A stretch of DNA of 64,000 nt from Crossaster papposus (taxonomy: Eukaryota; Echinodermata; Asteroidea; Velatida; Solasteridae). The notes beneath the pieces were generated by a model that ran no database searches, was not told the origin of the DNA, and saw nothing but the letters and a program-made list of their open reading frames with translations. The stretch lies in NCBI GenBank assembly GCA_037893245.1, contig JBAIAA010000877.1, positions 310,001-374,000 on the forward strand. Reading direction: 5' to 3'. Positions 1-10,407 of the stretch are shown in pieces. Position 1 is the stretch's first letter. The number at the start of each line of letters is the position of its first letter. Position numbers and translations under genes: made by a program.

Positions 1-147
1 ACCATTTGAAGTCTAGGAACCAGACTAGGCTAGACATTGGAGGAGTGTGTTTACTCATAAAGATGTCAAAATCCAGCTGGATTATCTAATGGCCTGTTCT
101 CTTAATGATTATACATTCATTAGTCACATATACATGGTAATATTTAC

Positions 148-602
148 CGTTTGGGTACGCCGGAATCGGTGGCAAAATGTAGCAGTCTTGTCCCAAGTCC
201 GTTTCTCCCTCATGAACGTCTAAGGAAGGCATGCCCTGGAGCCTGTCCCTGTCATCTTCTATCAACTACAGAAGCACCACGACTTGAGGCTTGGCCGTTA
301 TATCAAGTTGCAACCCAGCGGGTAGTAGGTCTCCCACAGCAGTTGAGGCCCCAGTGCGGAGCAAGACTTTCTTAGCATTGATGGTCCTGTCGGCTTCGGT
401 GGCTAGTGTAAATACGATGTGATAGATCGTCAACGAGGTCGTCCAATATTCTGCATCCTTGGCGCTGAGCCAAGGTCTGCTGGGCAAAAAGGAGCTTCTG
501 CGGGCTCAGATGATGACACTGATTCCTGTCTGGTTGGCACCATCGAGTAGCTTACGGCCGAGGGAACCATCGTGTGCAGTCAGCCACAACACCCCAACGT
601 CC
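148..602 (-). pseudogene. FAD-dependent oxidoreductase pseudogene, middle exon (copy 0)
   Basis: Read on the minus strand this is an exon of a DAO-family FAD-dependent oxidoreductase. The acceptor AG is at 604-603 and the donor GT at 147-146. Recognisable stretches are DVGVLWLTAHDGSLGRKLLD, then KKVLLRTGASTAVGDLLPAG (the second nucleotide-fold strand, normally K-VL-TGAWT), then DCYILPPIPAYPNG, which joins in phase to the KWYLKIGHG exon seen in copies 1 and 2. A reading-frame change after the first segment and an in-frame TAG after KPQVVVLL disable it. The same lesions occur at 11728-12182 and 40115-40569, so the gene died before the segment multiplied. Family assignment rests on remembered motif patterns. 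Confidence 0.7.
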
Positions 603-723
603 CTTTAAAAATGTATCCCTACAGAGAAAATGATAGGTAACCAACTATTTAAGGTGTCGTGTGATTAATGGCTGTTGACCGGTTCCCAGCCATTTTCCAC
701 TCGATAATAATAGCAAGTACTTA

Positions 724-961
724 GTGAAATATTCCAAATACCATCTCAGCTCCCGGGGGAGCATACAGCTCGATGCTGCCATTTCGGCGCAAAGAAGCTA
801 TTCCAATGACCATCTCTGCCCTCACAGGTACCCATTTACGCCTGGGTGGGGAAAAGCAGAGGCACACGCACAACCCCAGGTTGGACTCGAACCCACAACC
901 TGCAGAATTACCAGCAGACCACAAATGAAATGCTCCCAGCCACGATGCCACTCCACAGCCC
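724..961 (-). repeat. tRNA-derived SINE (copy 0)
   Basis: The minus strand carries a tRNA-like head at about 955-872 with a Pol III B box (GGGTTCGAGTCC) and a weaker A box. A body follows that contains the GTAAATGGGTACCTG motif common in invertebrate tRNA SINEs. The same copy recurs at 12304-12541 and 40691-40928, so it predates the duplication. Short ORFs over it are not genes. Confidence 0.7.
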
Positions 962-1197
962 TAAATAAGTGGTCTTCTACAATTGAAAACTTTGATATGA
1001 GAGTTTTTTTTACGGAGCTCTGGAAGTGCCATCCGACTTGTTTACATCCTGACTTATACTTCGACTCAAATAAACCACAAAGGAGACAAGTTATTGAGTG
1101 ATGCCACAGCCTCGAAAATGGCAGTATGTTTTATTCCGGATACCAGTTAAAGGGCATACCGGTAGCAAAAGGAAACAATTCAACAAATAAACAATTT

Positions 1198-1393
1198 GGG
1201 CCACCCAGGCCCCCGGGCAACACCAGGCCCGACCATTAAAATGGGCAACACCAGGCCCGACCGGTCAAGGGGAACACCAATCCCCTATGGGCAACACCAG
1301 GCCCACCAACACAGGGCAACCAAATGCCCATTGCCAAAGAGGCAACCGTCATGCAACCACAAAGTTGCTTCCATCTACCGATGTTAACTTCGG
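1198..1393 (+). repeat. Array of about nine consecutive stem-loops (unit 1 leader)
   Basis: Nine short hairpins stand almost end to end. Stems/partners: GGGCC/GGCCC (1198-1212), CGGGC/GCCCG (1214-1231), GGGC/GCCC (1243-1258), AGGGG/CCCCT (1268-1286), TGGGC/GCCCA (1288-1305), GGGC/GCCC (1314-1329), TTGCC/GGCAA (1331-1345), GCAAC/GTTGC (1353-1368), CCGA/TCGG (1378-1393). Several loops read AACACCA. The stem sequences change in a base-pair-compatible way. The array repeats at 2596-2791 in unit 2. A 63-codon ORF over it is incidental. Confidence 0.65.
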
Positions 1394-1726
1394 TCAGGAA
1401 AATCTAGCCTCGGGAAATTCGCGAGCGCTATGACAACAGAGCAATTTGCATAAAATATAATTTACTGCCGGATTTGATTATTAGGCCGCTAAATGTGAGG
1501 ACTTGCGTTACTGGCTGTCTGAATCCGTAATAAATTGCCAGGCAGGGGAAAACATAATATTTAATGCCAAAGATAAATTCATTATTACAGCCTATGAAAA
1601 TAGTTTCATGATACCTGCAAACACTGTAGTGAATTCCATGAGTAAAAAGGGGACCTTTACATTTGTAAGTGCTATATTAGAAGCAGAGATGTTTATGCTG
1701 AGTACAGCAATATTGGGAACATATTA

Positions 1727-2031
1727 TAGCCTCATGATACGTTCGAGCGCTATTTAGGATTATAAACTATAAAAAGCCAACCAAGGACATCTATGAGTAC
1801 AGTATAAATCATATATTAGCCTCGGGAAACTTTCGAGCGCTACAGTGTATATTGGAATGTCACCATAAACCCCAGAATTGATGAAATCTGTGAGTACCCT
1901 GAACATAGCCTCATGACACATGCGAGCGCTATATTGTGAACAAAAGATAAAATTGCTAGAATCTAATTATGAATATGTACATCATAATGCAACATCAACA
2001 TGACCGCATGACACCTATGCGAATGCTATAA
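1727..2031 (+). repeat. About 92 bp tandem repeat with an imperfect palindrome in each unit
   Basis: Palindromes of the form TAGCCTC-N-CGAGCGCTA occur at about 1727, 1817 and 1907, with a degenerate one near 2003 and a first member at 1405. The spacing of the last four is about 91-95 bp. Only unit 1 has the series, since unit 2 diverges after 2938 and keeps only the first palindrome. Confidence 0.55.
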
Positions 2032-2417
2032 TGGGAACCAACTCAAAAATTGGTGGAGACATTGGGGTGGTGGTGGGATAAAATTTGCTGAACAAAAATT
2101 GAGATGTTGACTCTGGAATCGGCTGTGACAGAGTGGCTATAAAACTCTAACCCGCCAAAAGCCCAGCTTACCCACGCGGAACCCATGATTCTCATTGGCC
2201 AAAAGTTAACTGTACAAATTTGCATACTGCTGACCTTTTTACCTTTTGCATAATTAACCCTTTTATGGGGATAGCATGACATGAACTAAAATTCAATTTC
2301 TACCGCCGGCCCAGGCAAGAGTTTGTTGACCTTGCACTTAGTGCTAAATTCGATGAGGGTGTAAATGTCAAAGAAATGCCATGAGAGGGTAAGGAGGCCG
2401 CATGAGCTTTCGCTGTG

Positions 2418-2451
2418 TATAAAACCTTTTACCGTGTAACGGTAAAAGGAG
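2418..2451 (+). promoter_or_regulatory. TATA box and terminal hairpin at the unit 1/unit 2 joint
   Basis: TATAAAA at 2418-2424 is followed directly by the hairpin at 2425-2449 and the unit end AG. In the tandem arrangement a transcript started here would begin close to the start of unit 2 and carry its stem-loop array. The same block lies at 8269-8302. Confidence 0.4.
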
Positions 2452-3754
2452 TTATACTTCGACTCAAATAAACCACAAAGGAGACAAGTTATTGAGTGAT
2501 GCCACAGCCTCGAAAATGGCAGTATGTTTTATTCCGGATACCAGTTAAAGGGCATACCGGTAGCAAAAGGAAACAATTCAACAAATAAACAATTTGGGCC
2601 ACCCAGGCCCCCGGGCAACACCAGGCCCGACCATTAAAATGGGCAACACCAGGCCCGACCGGTCAAGGGGAACACCAATCCCCTATGGGCAACACCAGGC
2701 CCACCAACACAGGGCAACCAAATGCCCATTGCCAAAGAGGCAACCGTCATGCAACCACAAAGTTGCTTCCATCTACCGATGTTAACTTCGGTCAGGAAAA
2801 TCTAGCCTCGGGAAATTCGCGAGCGCTATGACAACAGAGCAATTTGCATAAAATATAATTTACTGCCGGATTTGATTATTAGGCCGCTAAATGTGAGGAC
2901 TTGTGTTACTGGTTGTCTGAATCCGTAATAAATTGCCACACGCGCCTGCGCGCCCACCAGGAGAAGACGGACAGGGACCCTCCATAAAAACAAAACAGGA
3001 GTGAGAGAGAGTGAGCCCCAGCATAAACAAAAACGCGCGGGAGAATGTCGGACCAGTCATAGTCGGACACCATTGTAAACAATAATCATGTAAGCCGGAT
3101 AATCATATCGGTCTCGACCCAACTCATACCGAAGGTCACAAGCGTCCCCCACGCCGGCCCCACCCTTGCCTTTCCAGTGGACATTAGTGCCGACAAATCG
3201 TTAGTGCCCAAATGAATAATTATTAATTAGCATGGCCGATGGAGGCCATGGGGCGCGAAATTCAGATCCTATCAACAGTTAAGTTGTCCCAATGGCCTGG
3301 ACCCCATCAGAGCCCTGTTTCGGCCCTCTTAAACCAAACGACCCCAGGGGTAATACATTTATTGAAGCCGCATGGGCATGAAATGATTTAACATTTCTTT
3401 CCCTTTGGAAACAAGAACAATGAAATGCCCGAGGCCCGTAATAAACCCAAAGGAAAGTCCCATAGCGTTTTTAGGAGCACTATATATTGCTGTGCAGTGT
3501 TATGTACACAAATAATAAAATTGAGGCTTATTGCCGCGTTTATACATGTAATTAACTTCCACCAAGCTGATATTCAATTATGGGAAGGGCGAAAAACTCC
3601 TGACAAAACCTCATTTTAAGCTCTGACTTAATCATAAAATTTGAGGAGAAAAAACAGGAGGAAATTCCCTTCCGGCTCCAATTGGCAGCCGAGTATGCAT
3701 ACTCCAGAATTGATACCAGGCAAAAACGACAAACAACGTCTCATCTGACCGACC

Positions 3755-4241
3755 TTAAAGGTAACATACCCCATTGGTAATTGCTTGAATTATCATGAAT
3801 GGGTCGATTTGGGGGGGGGGGGGGGGGGTTGTATTCCATAGTAAATATCGTTTAACCTCAACTCCCTACACAACAAAGGAAGTTGGAGGATTTTGAAGGA
3901 ATTGTATGGTGTTTAATAACAATGGTGAGGGAGTCAGGGTTAACTGACTTAACCGAAGTTTTACAATCATGGATGTCGAGAAAAACACGAAAAACAGCAT
4001 TTGCCTCCAACCGGGGTCGAGCCGCTATTCTTATGTTATCTTTGTCTTTTCGCGATCGTCGTCCGGCGATCGCAAATTTTTCTTTATAAAATTCAATTTT
4101 TTGGAATAATTACAGGATATCTAGCGCAATCCCCTTGCCGAATGCCCAGAATCATTATTCACTTTCAACTGAGTAAGATACTTCTTAATAATTCGGTATT
4201 AATCATTTTCGATTTCTGCAAATGGTGTATACTACCTTTAA
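3755..4241 (+). mobile_element. TTAA-flanked MITE with a nested smaller element
   Basis: The ends are TTAAAGGT and the inverted ACCTTTAA with TTAA at both limits, which fits the TTAA target of piggyBac- or Kolobok-type transposases. The family shares CATTGGTAATTGCTTGAATT near the left end and GCAAATGGTGTAT near the right. Other copies are at 15431-15786, 44125-44483 and, reversed and truncated, 37260-37692. A run of 18 G lies at 3811-3828. Confidence 0.65.
3852..3943. mobile_element. Nested miniature element of about 90 bp with TTAA ends
   Basis: Inverted ends TTAACCTCAACTCCCT and AGGGAGTCAGGGTTAA enclose about 60 bp. It interrupts the MITE at 3755-4241. A second copy at 37443-37532 interrupts another member of the same host family, so the two may travel together. 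Confidence 0.5.
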
Positions 4242-4550
4242 CAGGAGGCACTGGCAAAATGCTCATACAAGAGTGAGCGCTCAAGTCTTGCGGACTTGAC
4301 TATACCATACACAAACTTGCTGTCACTCAACAGTTGTCCAAATGACCTGGACCCAACGAGAGCCCTAGCTGTTTCGGCCCTATTTAACCAAACGACCCTA
4401 TAGGGGTAATACATCATATGAACCGGCATGGGCCTCAAATTATTTAACACGGAATTTAACGGTACCCTTTCCCTTTGGAAACGAGAACGAATGCCCGAGG
4501 CCCGTTATCAACCCAAATAAAAGTCCCACAATGCAAAAGGAGCACAATGT

Positions 4551-7500
4551 ATTGTTATGCATTATCCGCATATTAAAGGCTGTGACACAGCTATTGATAT
4601 CATAATGATATTACACGTACATGTTCCACAAGAAGACAATGCTTCGTAACTGTGCACTGCTCCAAGGAAAGGCAAATAACAAAAACCTGCAGGAAAACCG
4701 CATATGGATTGAAAAACAAATGGCTAAACGTATTTCCAGTCCTTAGTGGCGGCGACTCAGTATCATGAAACTCCCATGTGAACCAAATAAGTTGGTATAA
4801 CTATAGGCAAACGGTAGCCGTGCAATAAAATTAAAAATCCTTAAACACAACCCTCTAAAGTACATTGTACACCAATAAAAACAATGTAATAACAGGAGAT
4901 TCGTGCAACTCTGTAACCCGAATGAACTCGAAACAAAAATCAAACTTATATGTGTCGCATTGAAATATATTCACATAAGTGTTACTGTTATTACAGATAT
5001 ATGCACATGTACATCTACATGCATCAACGTAGGCTAGGATTAAACGACAAACCATGTCAAAAAGGATACATTGTAACAAACAAGATACATTTAGCCTACA
5101 TGCAGGTCATACACGCCGCTATGAACGGCCCATGCATGCCATACACGCTGCGCGTGTAACTTGCTACATTTCAAGGTCAAATGGCGGGAGAAGCAATGAC
5201 GTCGCGCTCCGTTCACATGCGCGCCCCTCTATGAGTCTGTCTTTACGTCGTCTGGCGTCTCGACTTCCCTCCCATAGAAAAACGTACATGTAAACAAACT
5301 AGCGATGACGCCACTATAGCTCAGGTAGTAATGGTGGGCTATACATTACTGCATGTTTTGCCACGATAGCTTACTCTACCTGTTAAGAACCAATTAACTA
5401 TTATAACTAAAATCATACAAAGGATACTTATACATTTGTCGACATATTTCCATCAAATTCCAGTAGTAGTTAGAGATAAATTGTCCCCGCACTTGACGAC
5501 GGTTATCCACCGATTTCAACTTGAAATCGAAATCCAAATCAATCCATCAAGCAATCAGACAAACTTCTGTCCAAACAGGTCGGACTTGAGGGCGAGAAAT
5601 GTCCACACTGCGACCGATGTTTATGTCCTGTGTCCGGGTGAATGTTTGAGATCGTGGAACGTTGACTTTAGCCTGCCCTTTAGTCCCTGTTCTTGATGAA
5701 CTTTTTGGAACCGCGTGGTCTGGCCATCCTGCAAACAAAAAAGAAAACTCAACGCAGCAGTTGTCTGTTGCCAAGTACATAGGCTGTGTTGCTCAAGTTC
5801 TGTTACTGGAAAAATGCAGGCTATGGGTTTCACAGTTTTTCTTTGTAATTGTTAATGATAAGCATGAGGACTTCTTGGCCCGGATTTCAGGTTAATCCTG
5901 ACATTTTGTTTTTATTTATTTTTTATTTCTTAATTAAGATTAAACATCGAAACACAGGGCAGAGATCTGCCACAAATACGTTTCAAACAGTAGATTCGTA
6001 GAATTAAACAATTAATGCTGTCGCCTGCGTACAAAATTGCCACAAAATTAGCAAATGTAAATATGTGACTAGGAAGTGAATAGCGAACTTCGGAACAATT
6101 GTCACATGATTGTAGACAAAAGCAAGCCCAAGTGCTATAATTATATAAGAGAAAAATTACAACTGTCAAATACAAGGCGCTCAAATATTTAGTAGACACA
6201 AAATGTTACAAGCCATGACCACCCTAAGAACCTGTGACCAGATAGCTCACCATGGAGCTAATAAGACCGACCGAAATCAATACGAGTAAGCAGAAGAAAC
6301 CACAAGCAGCTAAATGGAGGTCTGCCTCAACCTTAGAAGCAGTTTATACAATTCTGCAATAATTATATACTGTATATGAATGGGGAATACTTTCCTACCT
6401 ACCTACCCCTTTTTAAATGGCATGTAATCGCAAAGAGACCATTTATTTATTTTTGTTATTTATTTATTTATTTATCTATTTTTATTTTATTTATTTTATA
6501 TTTTTTATTATTATTATTATTTTATTCATGTCTTTTAGGCCTATTTTTAGTCGAAAATCTCATGCCTGTGTGACCAAAATTGCTTTGCTCCTATTTACTA
6601 ATCCAGCAAAGGAAAAGGTGGCCTTACTACTAGTACTAGGCCCTATATCACAAACCAAATGCAGGAATTGTGGTCAACGCTTGCTTATGTTAGCTGTGAA
6701 CTGAATATGCTAATTAAGCCAAGCAATACATGCTATACAAGCACATATGTAGGCCTAGGCATATTGATACAGCCTAGGCATAGCCTGTCATTATTATTTC
6801 AACTAGGGCCCGATGAATGAGTCTACCCAGTCTATGGCCATGCACATTTGTTAGAACTCAAACGTAAAATCAAATAGCCTAGGTAGCCTAGGGCTAGGCC
6901 CATATACTCCTCAGTATTCCGAAAACCTTGTTTAAATTTAGGCTATCCCTTGGAACAATTTTTTAATTCAACTAACTTGTGTAATTCTAACTAACGTTAG
7001 ACGAACAGGCATGTGCAGCTTAACATCATTTTTTGTCATGTTTTCCGGTTCAAAAGCACTAATCACAAGAGACTTATTTGCGCCAGTTAAGCCGTGGCAG
7101 CACAGCCTACATCAAGTCACGTCACTGTCCGACAGTAAACACGGACAATGACGGACGAACTGCAACAACAAAACATTGCCCAGACTGCGGGCTAGACTTA
7201 TGATAATTGGAAAACCCTCACCTCGAATTCCACAAAATTTGACATGCTTGAACTTGAGTTGAAGCTATTCTGTATTCACGCCACGATGAACTCACAAGTG
7301 AGAAAACATCACTGAATAGCCCACCACTCACTAGGGTTGTAAGTTTTTGAAAATGAACCATGCATGCTTGCTCCGAGTGGCTCGAACAAGGTGGGCACTG
7401 GGCGTGCGAACACACGCCGCCCGTCGACCGTCGACTGCAGCTATGAACGGCGGTGCGTAGACCGGGGCTGTGACGCGGAGTATACATCCGCGTTTATTAC

Positions 7501-7927
7501 GGGATCCATCGGTGGTCACAGTTTTGTTTGACTTATCAGGCAGCGACGACCACTAAACAAGAGTAAGCCTATGTGACGGCTTCTTCAGCTGGAGCAGCAT
7601 AATTGGAGCATCCCAGGAATCGAAAAGAAGAGGAATTCAAGTGACAAAACGTGTAGGCTCTTTACGTTTACGGTGTTTTTTACTGCGGCTGTATCGCCCT
7701 ACAACAAGCGGAGCCCAGCTTAGGCCTAACGGTAACCGGCAACTGGGGAGGTCCATACTCGATGCCTTCAAAAGGTCACGAAAGCCACTGATAATATCAT
7801 CAAACCCGATAATATCGTTCCTGGGATGTCTATGAGACACTCTACTCAGTACATTTTTAAAAGAAAACGAAACAACAGTAGAAATCCGACCGGATATTTT
7901 GCTATCTACGGAGAAAATGTTTCTTTT
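4551..7927. other. Gene-free middle of unit 2
   Basis: I see no convincing gene here. A T-rich run built on TTTA lies at 6436-6530. On the minus strand, a good splice acceptor near 5738 (TTTTTTGTTTGCAG) precedes a 15-codon reading frame starting MARPRGSKKF, and a frame near 7800-7640 reads HPRNDIIGFDDIISGFRDL. Both could be captured exon fragments, but I do not recognise either. CpG-rich DNA occurs at about 7100-7520. Confidence 0.35.
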
Positions 7928-8302
7928 GATAAAATTTGCTGAACAAAAATTGAGATGTTGACTCTGGAATCGGCTGTGACAGAGTGGCTATAAAACTCTA
8001 ACCCGCCAAAAGCCCAGCTTACCCACGCGGAACCCATGATTCTCATTGGCCAAAAGTTAACTGTACAAATTTGCATACTGCTGACCTTTTTACCTTTTGC
8101 ATAATTAACCCTTATATGGGGATAGCATGACATGAACTAAAATTCAATTTCTACCGCCGGCCCAGGCAAGAGTTTGTTGACCTTGCACTTAGTGCTAAAT
8201 TCGATGAGGGTGTAAATGTCAAAGAAATGCCATGAGAGGGTAAGGAGGCCGCATGAGCTTTCGCTGTGTATAAAACCTTTTACCGTGTAACGGTAAAAGG
8301 AG

Positions 8303-8688
8303 ATATTTTATCTCAGGATGACGACATAATAGAGGCAAAATGACGACATCCTTTAATATTTGTTCGCGTAATAGCGACATCCTGAGATAATATATCGCGA
8401 GATGACGACATGCTGAAAGTAGGATGACGACATCCCGAGATAACATATCGCGGGATGACGACATGCTAAAAGTAGGATGACGACATCCCGAGATAATATA
8501 TCGCGGGATGACGACATCCTGAGATAATATATCGCGGGATGACGACATGTTGAAAATAGGATGACGACATCCTGAGATAATATATCGCGGGATGACGACA
8601 TGTTGAAAGTAGGATGACGACATCCTGAGATAATATATCGCGGGATGACGACATCCTGAGAGTAGGATGACGACATCCTGAGATAATA
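8303..8688. repeat. Palindromic satellite, left arm of E1 (copy 0)
   Basis: Alternating units of about 31 and 22 bp carry GGATGACGACATCC or GGATGACGACATG with the spacer TGAGATAATATATCGCG. Each core is itself an imperfect palindrome. Several frames stay open on both strands, giving false ORFs of the type SSSRDILSQDVVIL. Confidence 0.85.
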
Positions 8689-9014
8689 GGGACTTTTCGA
8701 TTTGCACGTTTACTAGTAGACTGCGACGTATGCGGTCATTTGTGAAGCAGTGCGCATGCGCATCGACGAACTCGTCGTTCGTAGCAGAATTCTCGAACGG
8801 GTTCAACCTTGTTTTGCCGTCGTTGGAAAACTGTGACGACGTAGTGTGCATAGCGCGCGCCAAACATAAGGCATGACGTCACTGAGTGAGCGTAGTCGTA
8901 GTCGTAGAAATCGAAAAGGTAAGGTACAACATTTAGCGTGCCGCATACGTCGCAGTCTACTTGTGACCGCATACGTCGCAGTCTACTAGTAAACGTGCAA
9001 ATCGAAAAGTCCCT
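8689..9014. mobile_element. Short element with about 50 bp terminal inverted repeats
   Basis: The left end AGGGACTTTTCGATTTGCAC (8689 onward) and the right end are near-perfect inverted repeats of about 50 bp. A further GCATACGTCGCAGTCTAC copy lies just inside the right end. The empty sequence in copies 1 and 2 (GAGATAATATATCGC) shows a target duplication of 3-5 bp (AAT, or TAATA if the terminal A/T is excluded). The insert has no ORF of note and is non-autonomous. It contains a TGACGTCA site near 8874. Confidence 0.75.
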
Positions 9015-9096
9015 AATATATCGCGGGATGACGACATGCTGAGAGTAGGATGACGACATCCTGAGATAATATATCCCGGGATGACAACATGCTGCT

Positions 9097-9845
9097 GAAA
9101 CCATGTAGGATCCTGATTAGATCAGCAATACGAAAGCTTAAAGGGACCATCTGCGTTTCCGCGTTTCAGAATAAAAAACCATGTAAAGACGGAAACTTGG
9201 TGCAATGCTCGCAGTCAGCATACGATAGGCCGGGTAGCAGCGCGGCGAGTCTCTGCCTCGATTTTTGTCATACCCCTTGCGAGGTTTTATGTTAATGAGG
9301 CTTCCCTTTGAGGGGCAGAGTGGTTTGACAACAAATTTCAAAAATTATTTTGTCCCATTTATCACAGAAAATAAACACAACCACACACATAATGTTGTTG
9401 TAAACATTATACTTTATTGATTTAAGCAAACAAAATCCGTATTACATGTGTCCTTTAATCAATCCGTATGGTAGGCTTTGTCTATTTCCGTGACGCTTTT
9501 GCTTTGGCCTTGACGCTTTGACTTTGGTCGTGACAGTTGTGGACCACCGTAGTATTTCGTTAAAAGACGTCTTCTTGAGAGATATGATTTAATATCCTGG
9601 AAAGACGTCTTTCCAAGATACGATTATCATGGAAAGGCGTCTTTTTGTGATACGATTATCATAGAAAGACGTCTTTCTGAGATACGATATTAGGAAAGAT
9701 ATATTTCCGAGATACGACATCACGGAAAGACATATTTTTATATCAGTATTCCGTCTTTTTGAAATAAATTATCTCAGAAACGCGGAAACGCGGATGGTCA
9801 CTTTAAGCTTCCGTATTGCTGATCTAATCAGGATCCTACATAGTT
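9097..9845. repeat. Inner inverted-repeat core of E1 (copy 0)
   Basis: Inner arms running through GTAGGATCCTGATTAGATC and GCGTTTCCGCGTTTC at 9105-9165 are inverted at 9775-9835. The centre holds an AATAAA-rich, gene-free stretch (9340-9560) and the AAAGACGTCTTT array. Confidence 0.7.
9560..9775. repeat. About 31 bp minisatellite with the palindrome AAAGACGTCTTT
   Basis: Six degenerate units begin near 9562, 9600, 9632, 9663, 9694 and 9725, of the form GAAAGACGTCTTTCNGAGATACGAT. The unit length resembles that of the outer satellite, but the palindrome differs. Copies lie at 13505-13720 and, shortened, 41950-42085. Confidence 0.65.
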
Positions 9846-10240
9846 TCAGCAGCATGTCGTCATCCCAGGATATATTATCCCAGGATGTCGTCATCCTACT
9901 TTCAACATGTCGTCATCCCGCGATATATTATCCCAGGATGTTGTCATCCTACTTTTAGCATGTCGTCATCCCGGGATATATTATCCCAGGATGTCGTCAT
10001 CCTACTTTCAACATGTCGTCATCCTGCGATATATTATCTCAGGATGTCGTCATCCTATTTTCAACATGTTGTCATCCCGCGATATATTATCTCAGGATGT
10101 CGTCATCCTACTTTCAGCATGTCGTCATCATGCGATATATTATCTCAGGATGTCGCCATTACGCGAACAAATATCAAAGGATATCAGGATGTCGTCCTGA
10201 GATAAAATATGTCAGGATGTAAACAAGTCGGATGGCACTT
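9845..10240. repeat. Palindromic satellite, right arm of E1 (copy 0)
   Basis: This is the inverted counterpart of the left-arm satellite, with GGATGTCGTCATCC cores, closing on the outer terminal sequence at 10240-10255. Confidence 0.8.
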
Positions 10241-10407
10241 CCATATTTTTCCGTATTTTTCAGATGAATAACATTTTTGACTAACAAATAGTCACTTTTC
10301 TCACTTCCAGAAACTTGTTTTAACCTCAAATTGATTCTGGACTTTTCAATGTTTCCTCTTTATAAAAAAAAAAAGAAGATAATCCTATCCCCATTTTTCC
10401 TCAAAAG

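Larger units (their letters stand above)
1054..2451 (+). mobile_element. Head-to-tail element, short unit 1
   Basis: Comparison with copy 1 (12590 onward) shows that 1054-8302 is inserted between GAC and ATATTTTATC with no target-site duplication. It consists of two units in the same direction, each starting TTATACTTCGACTC and ending in a perfect 10 bp hairpin (CCTTTTACCG, loop TGTAA, CGGTAAAAGG) plus AG. Unit 1 is 1398 bp. It shares its first 487 bp and last 375 bp with unit 2, but its middle (1541-2076) is different. No replicase, reverse transcriptase or transposase is visible. Lack of a TSD, tandem joining and a terminal hairpin suggest a rolling-circle mode. The TATA-hairpin-leader order also resembles the parts of an LTR, so the family stays open. 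Confidence 0.6.
3285..4550. repeat. Diverged internal direct repeat (about 220 bp)
   Basis: The stretch 3285-3505 (including TTTCGGCCCT, GGGGTAATACAT and CCCTTTGGAAAC) is repeated with many differences at about 4315-4540, on either side of the TTAA-type MITE. It may be an older duplication inside unit 2. No coding capacity is evident. Confidence 0.5.
2452..8302 (+). mobile_element. Head-to-tail element, long unit 2
   Basis: This unit has the same ends as unit 1 but is 5851 bp long, with an unrelated middle (2939-7927). The middle holds no recognisable replication or transposition gene. It contains a nested TTAA-type MITE at 3755-4241, an internal imperfect repeat and low-complexity DNA, so the unit looks like a non-autonomous carrier of unrelated DNA. 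Copies 1 and 2 lack it, so it arrived after the duplication or was lost from them. Confidence 0.55.
1011..10255. mobile_element. Fold-back element E1 (copy 0), split by later insertions
   Basis: The left end TACGGAGCTCTGG at 1011 pairs with an inverted right end finishing CCGTA at 10255. The arms are built from palindromic units centred on GGATGACGACATCC, and an inner pair of arms (GTAGGATCCTGATTAGATC) lies near 9105 and 9825. Two insertions missing from copies 1 and 2 interrupt it: 1054-8302 and 8689-9014. The flanking T-runs are compatible with a short target duplication. No transposase is encoded. Confidence 0.75.

Noticed and set aside
724-1101. 125-codon ORF (and partners at 12304 and 40691)
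   Set aside because: It is the antisense of a tRNA-derived SINE.
1196-1387. 63-codon ORF repeated identically at 2594-2785
   Set aside because: It is read from the stem-loop array, and identity follows from element duplication, not protein conservation.
8219-8863. Long ORFs of the SSSRDILSQDVVIL type, also at 9885-10222, 12679-13119, 41008-41537 and 42209-43386
   Set aside because: They arise in several frames and on both strands from palindromic satellite units that lack stop codons. They have no start context or domain.
8303-10240. CRISPR-like array of short palindromic repeats
   Set aside because: The spacers are not unique, units alternate in two lengths, the arrays are inverted arms of fold-back transposons, and the genome is eukaryotic.
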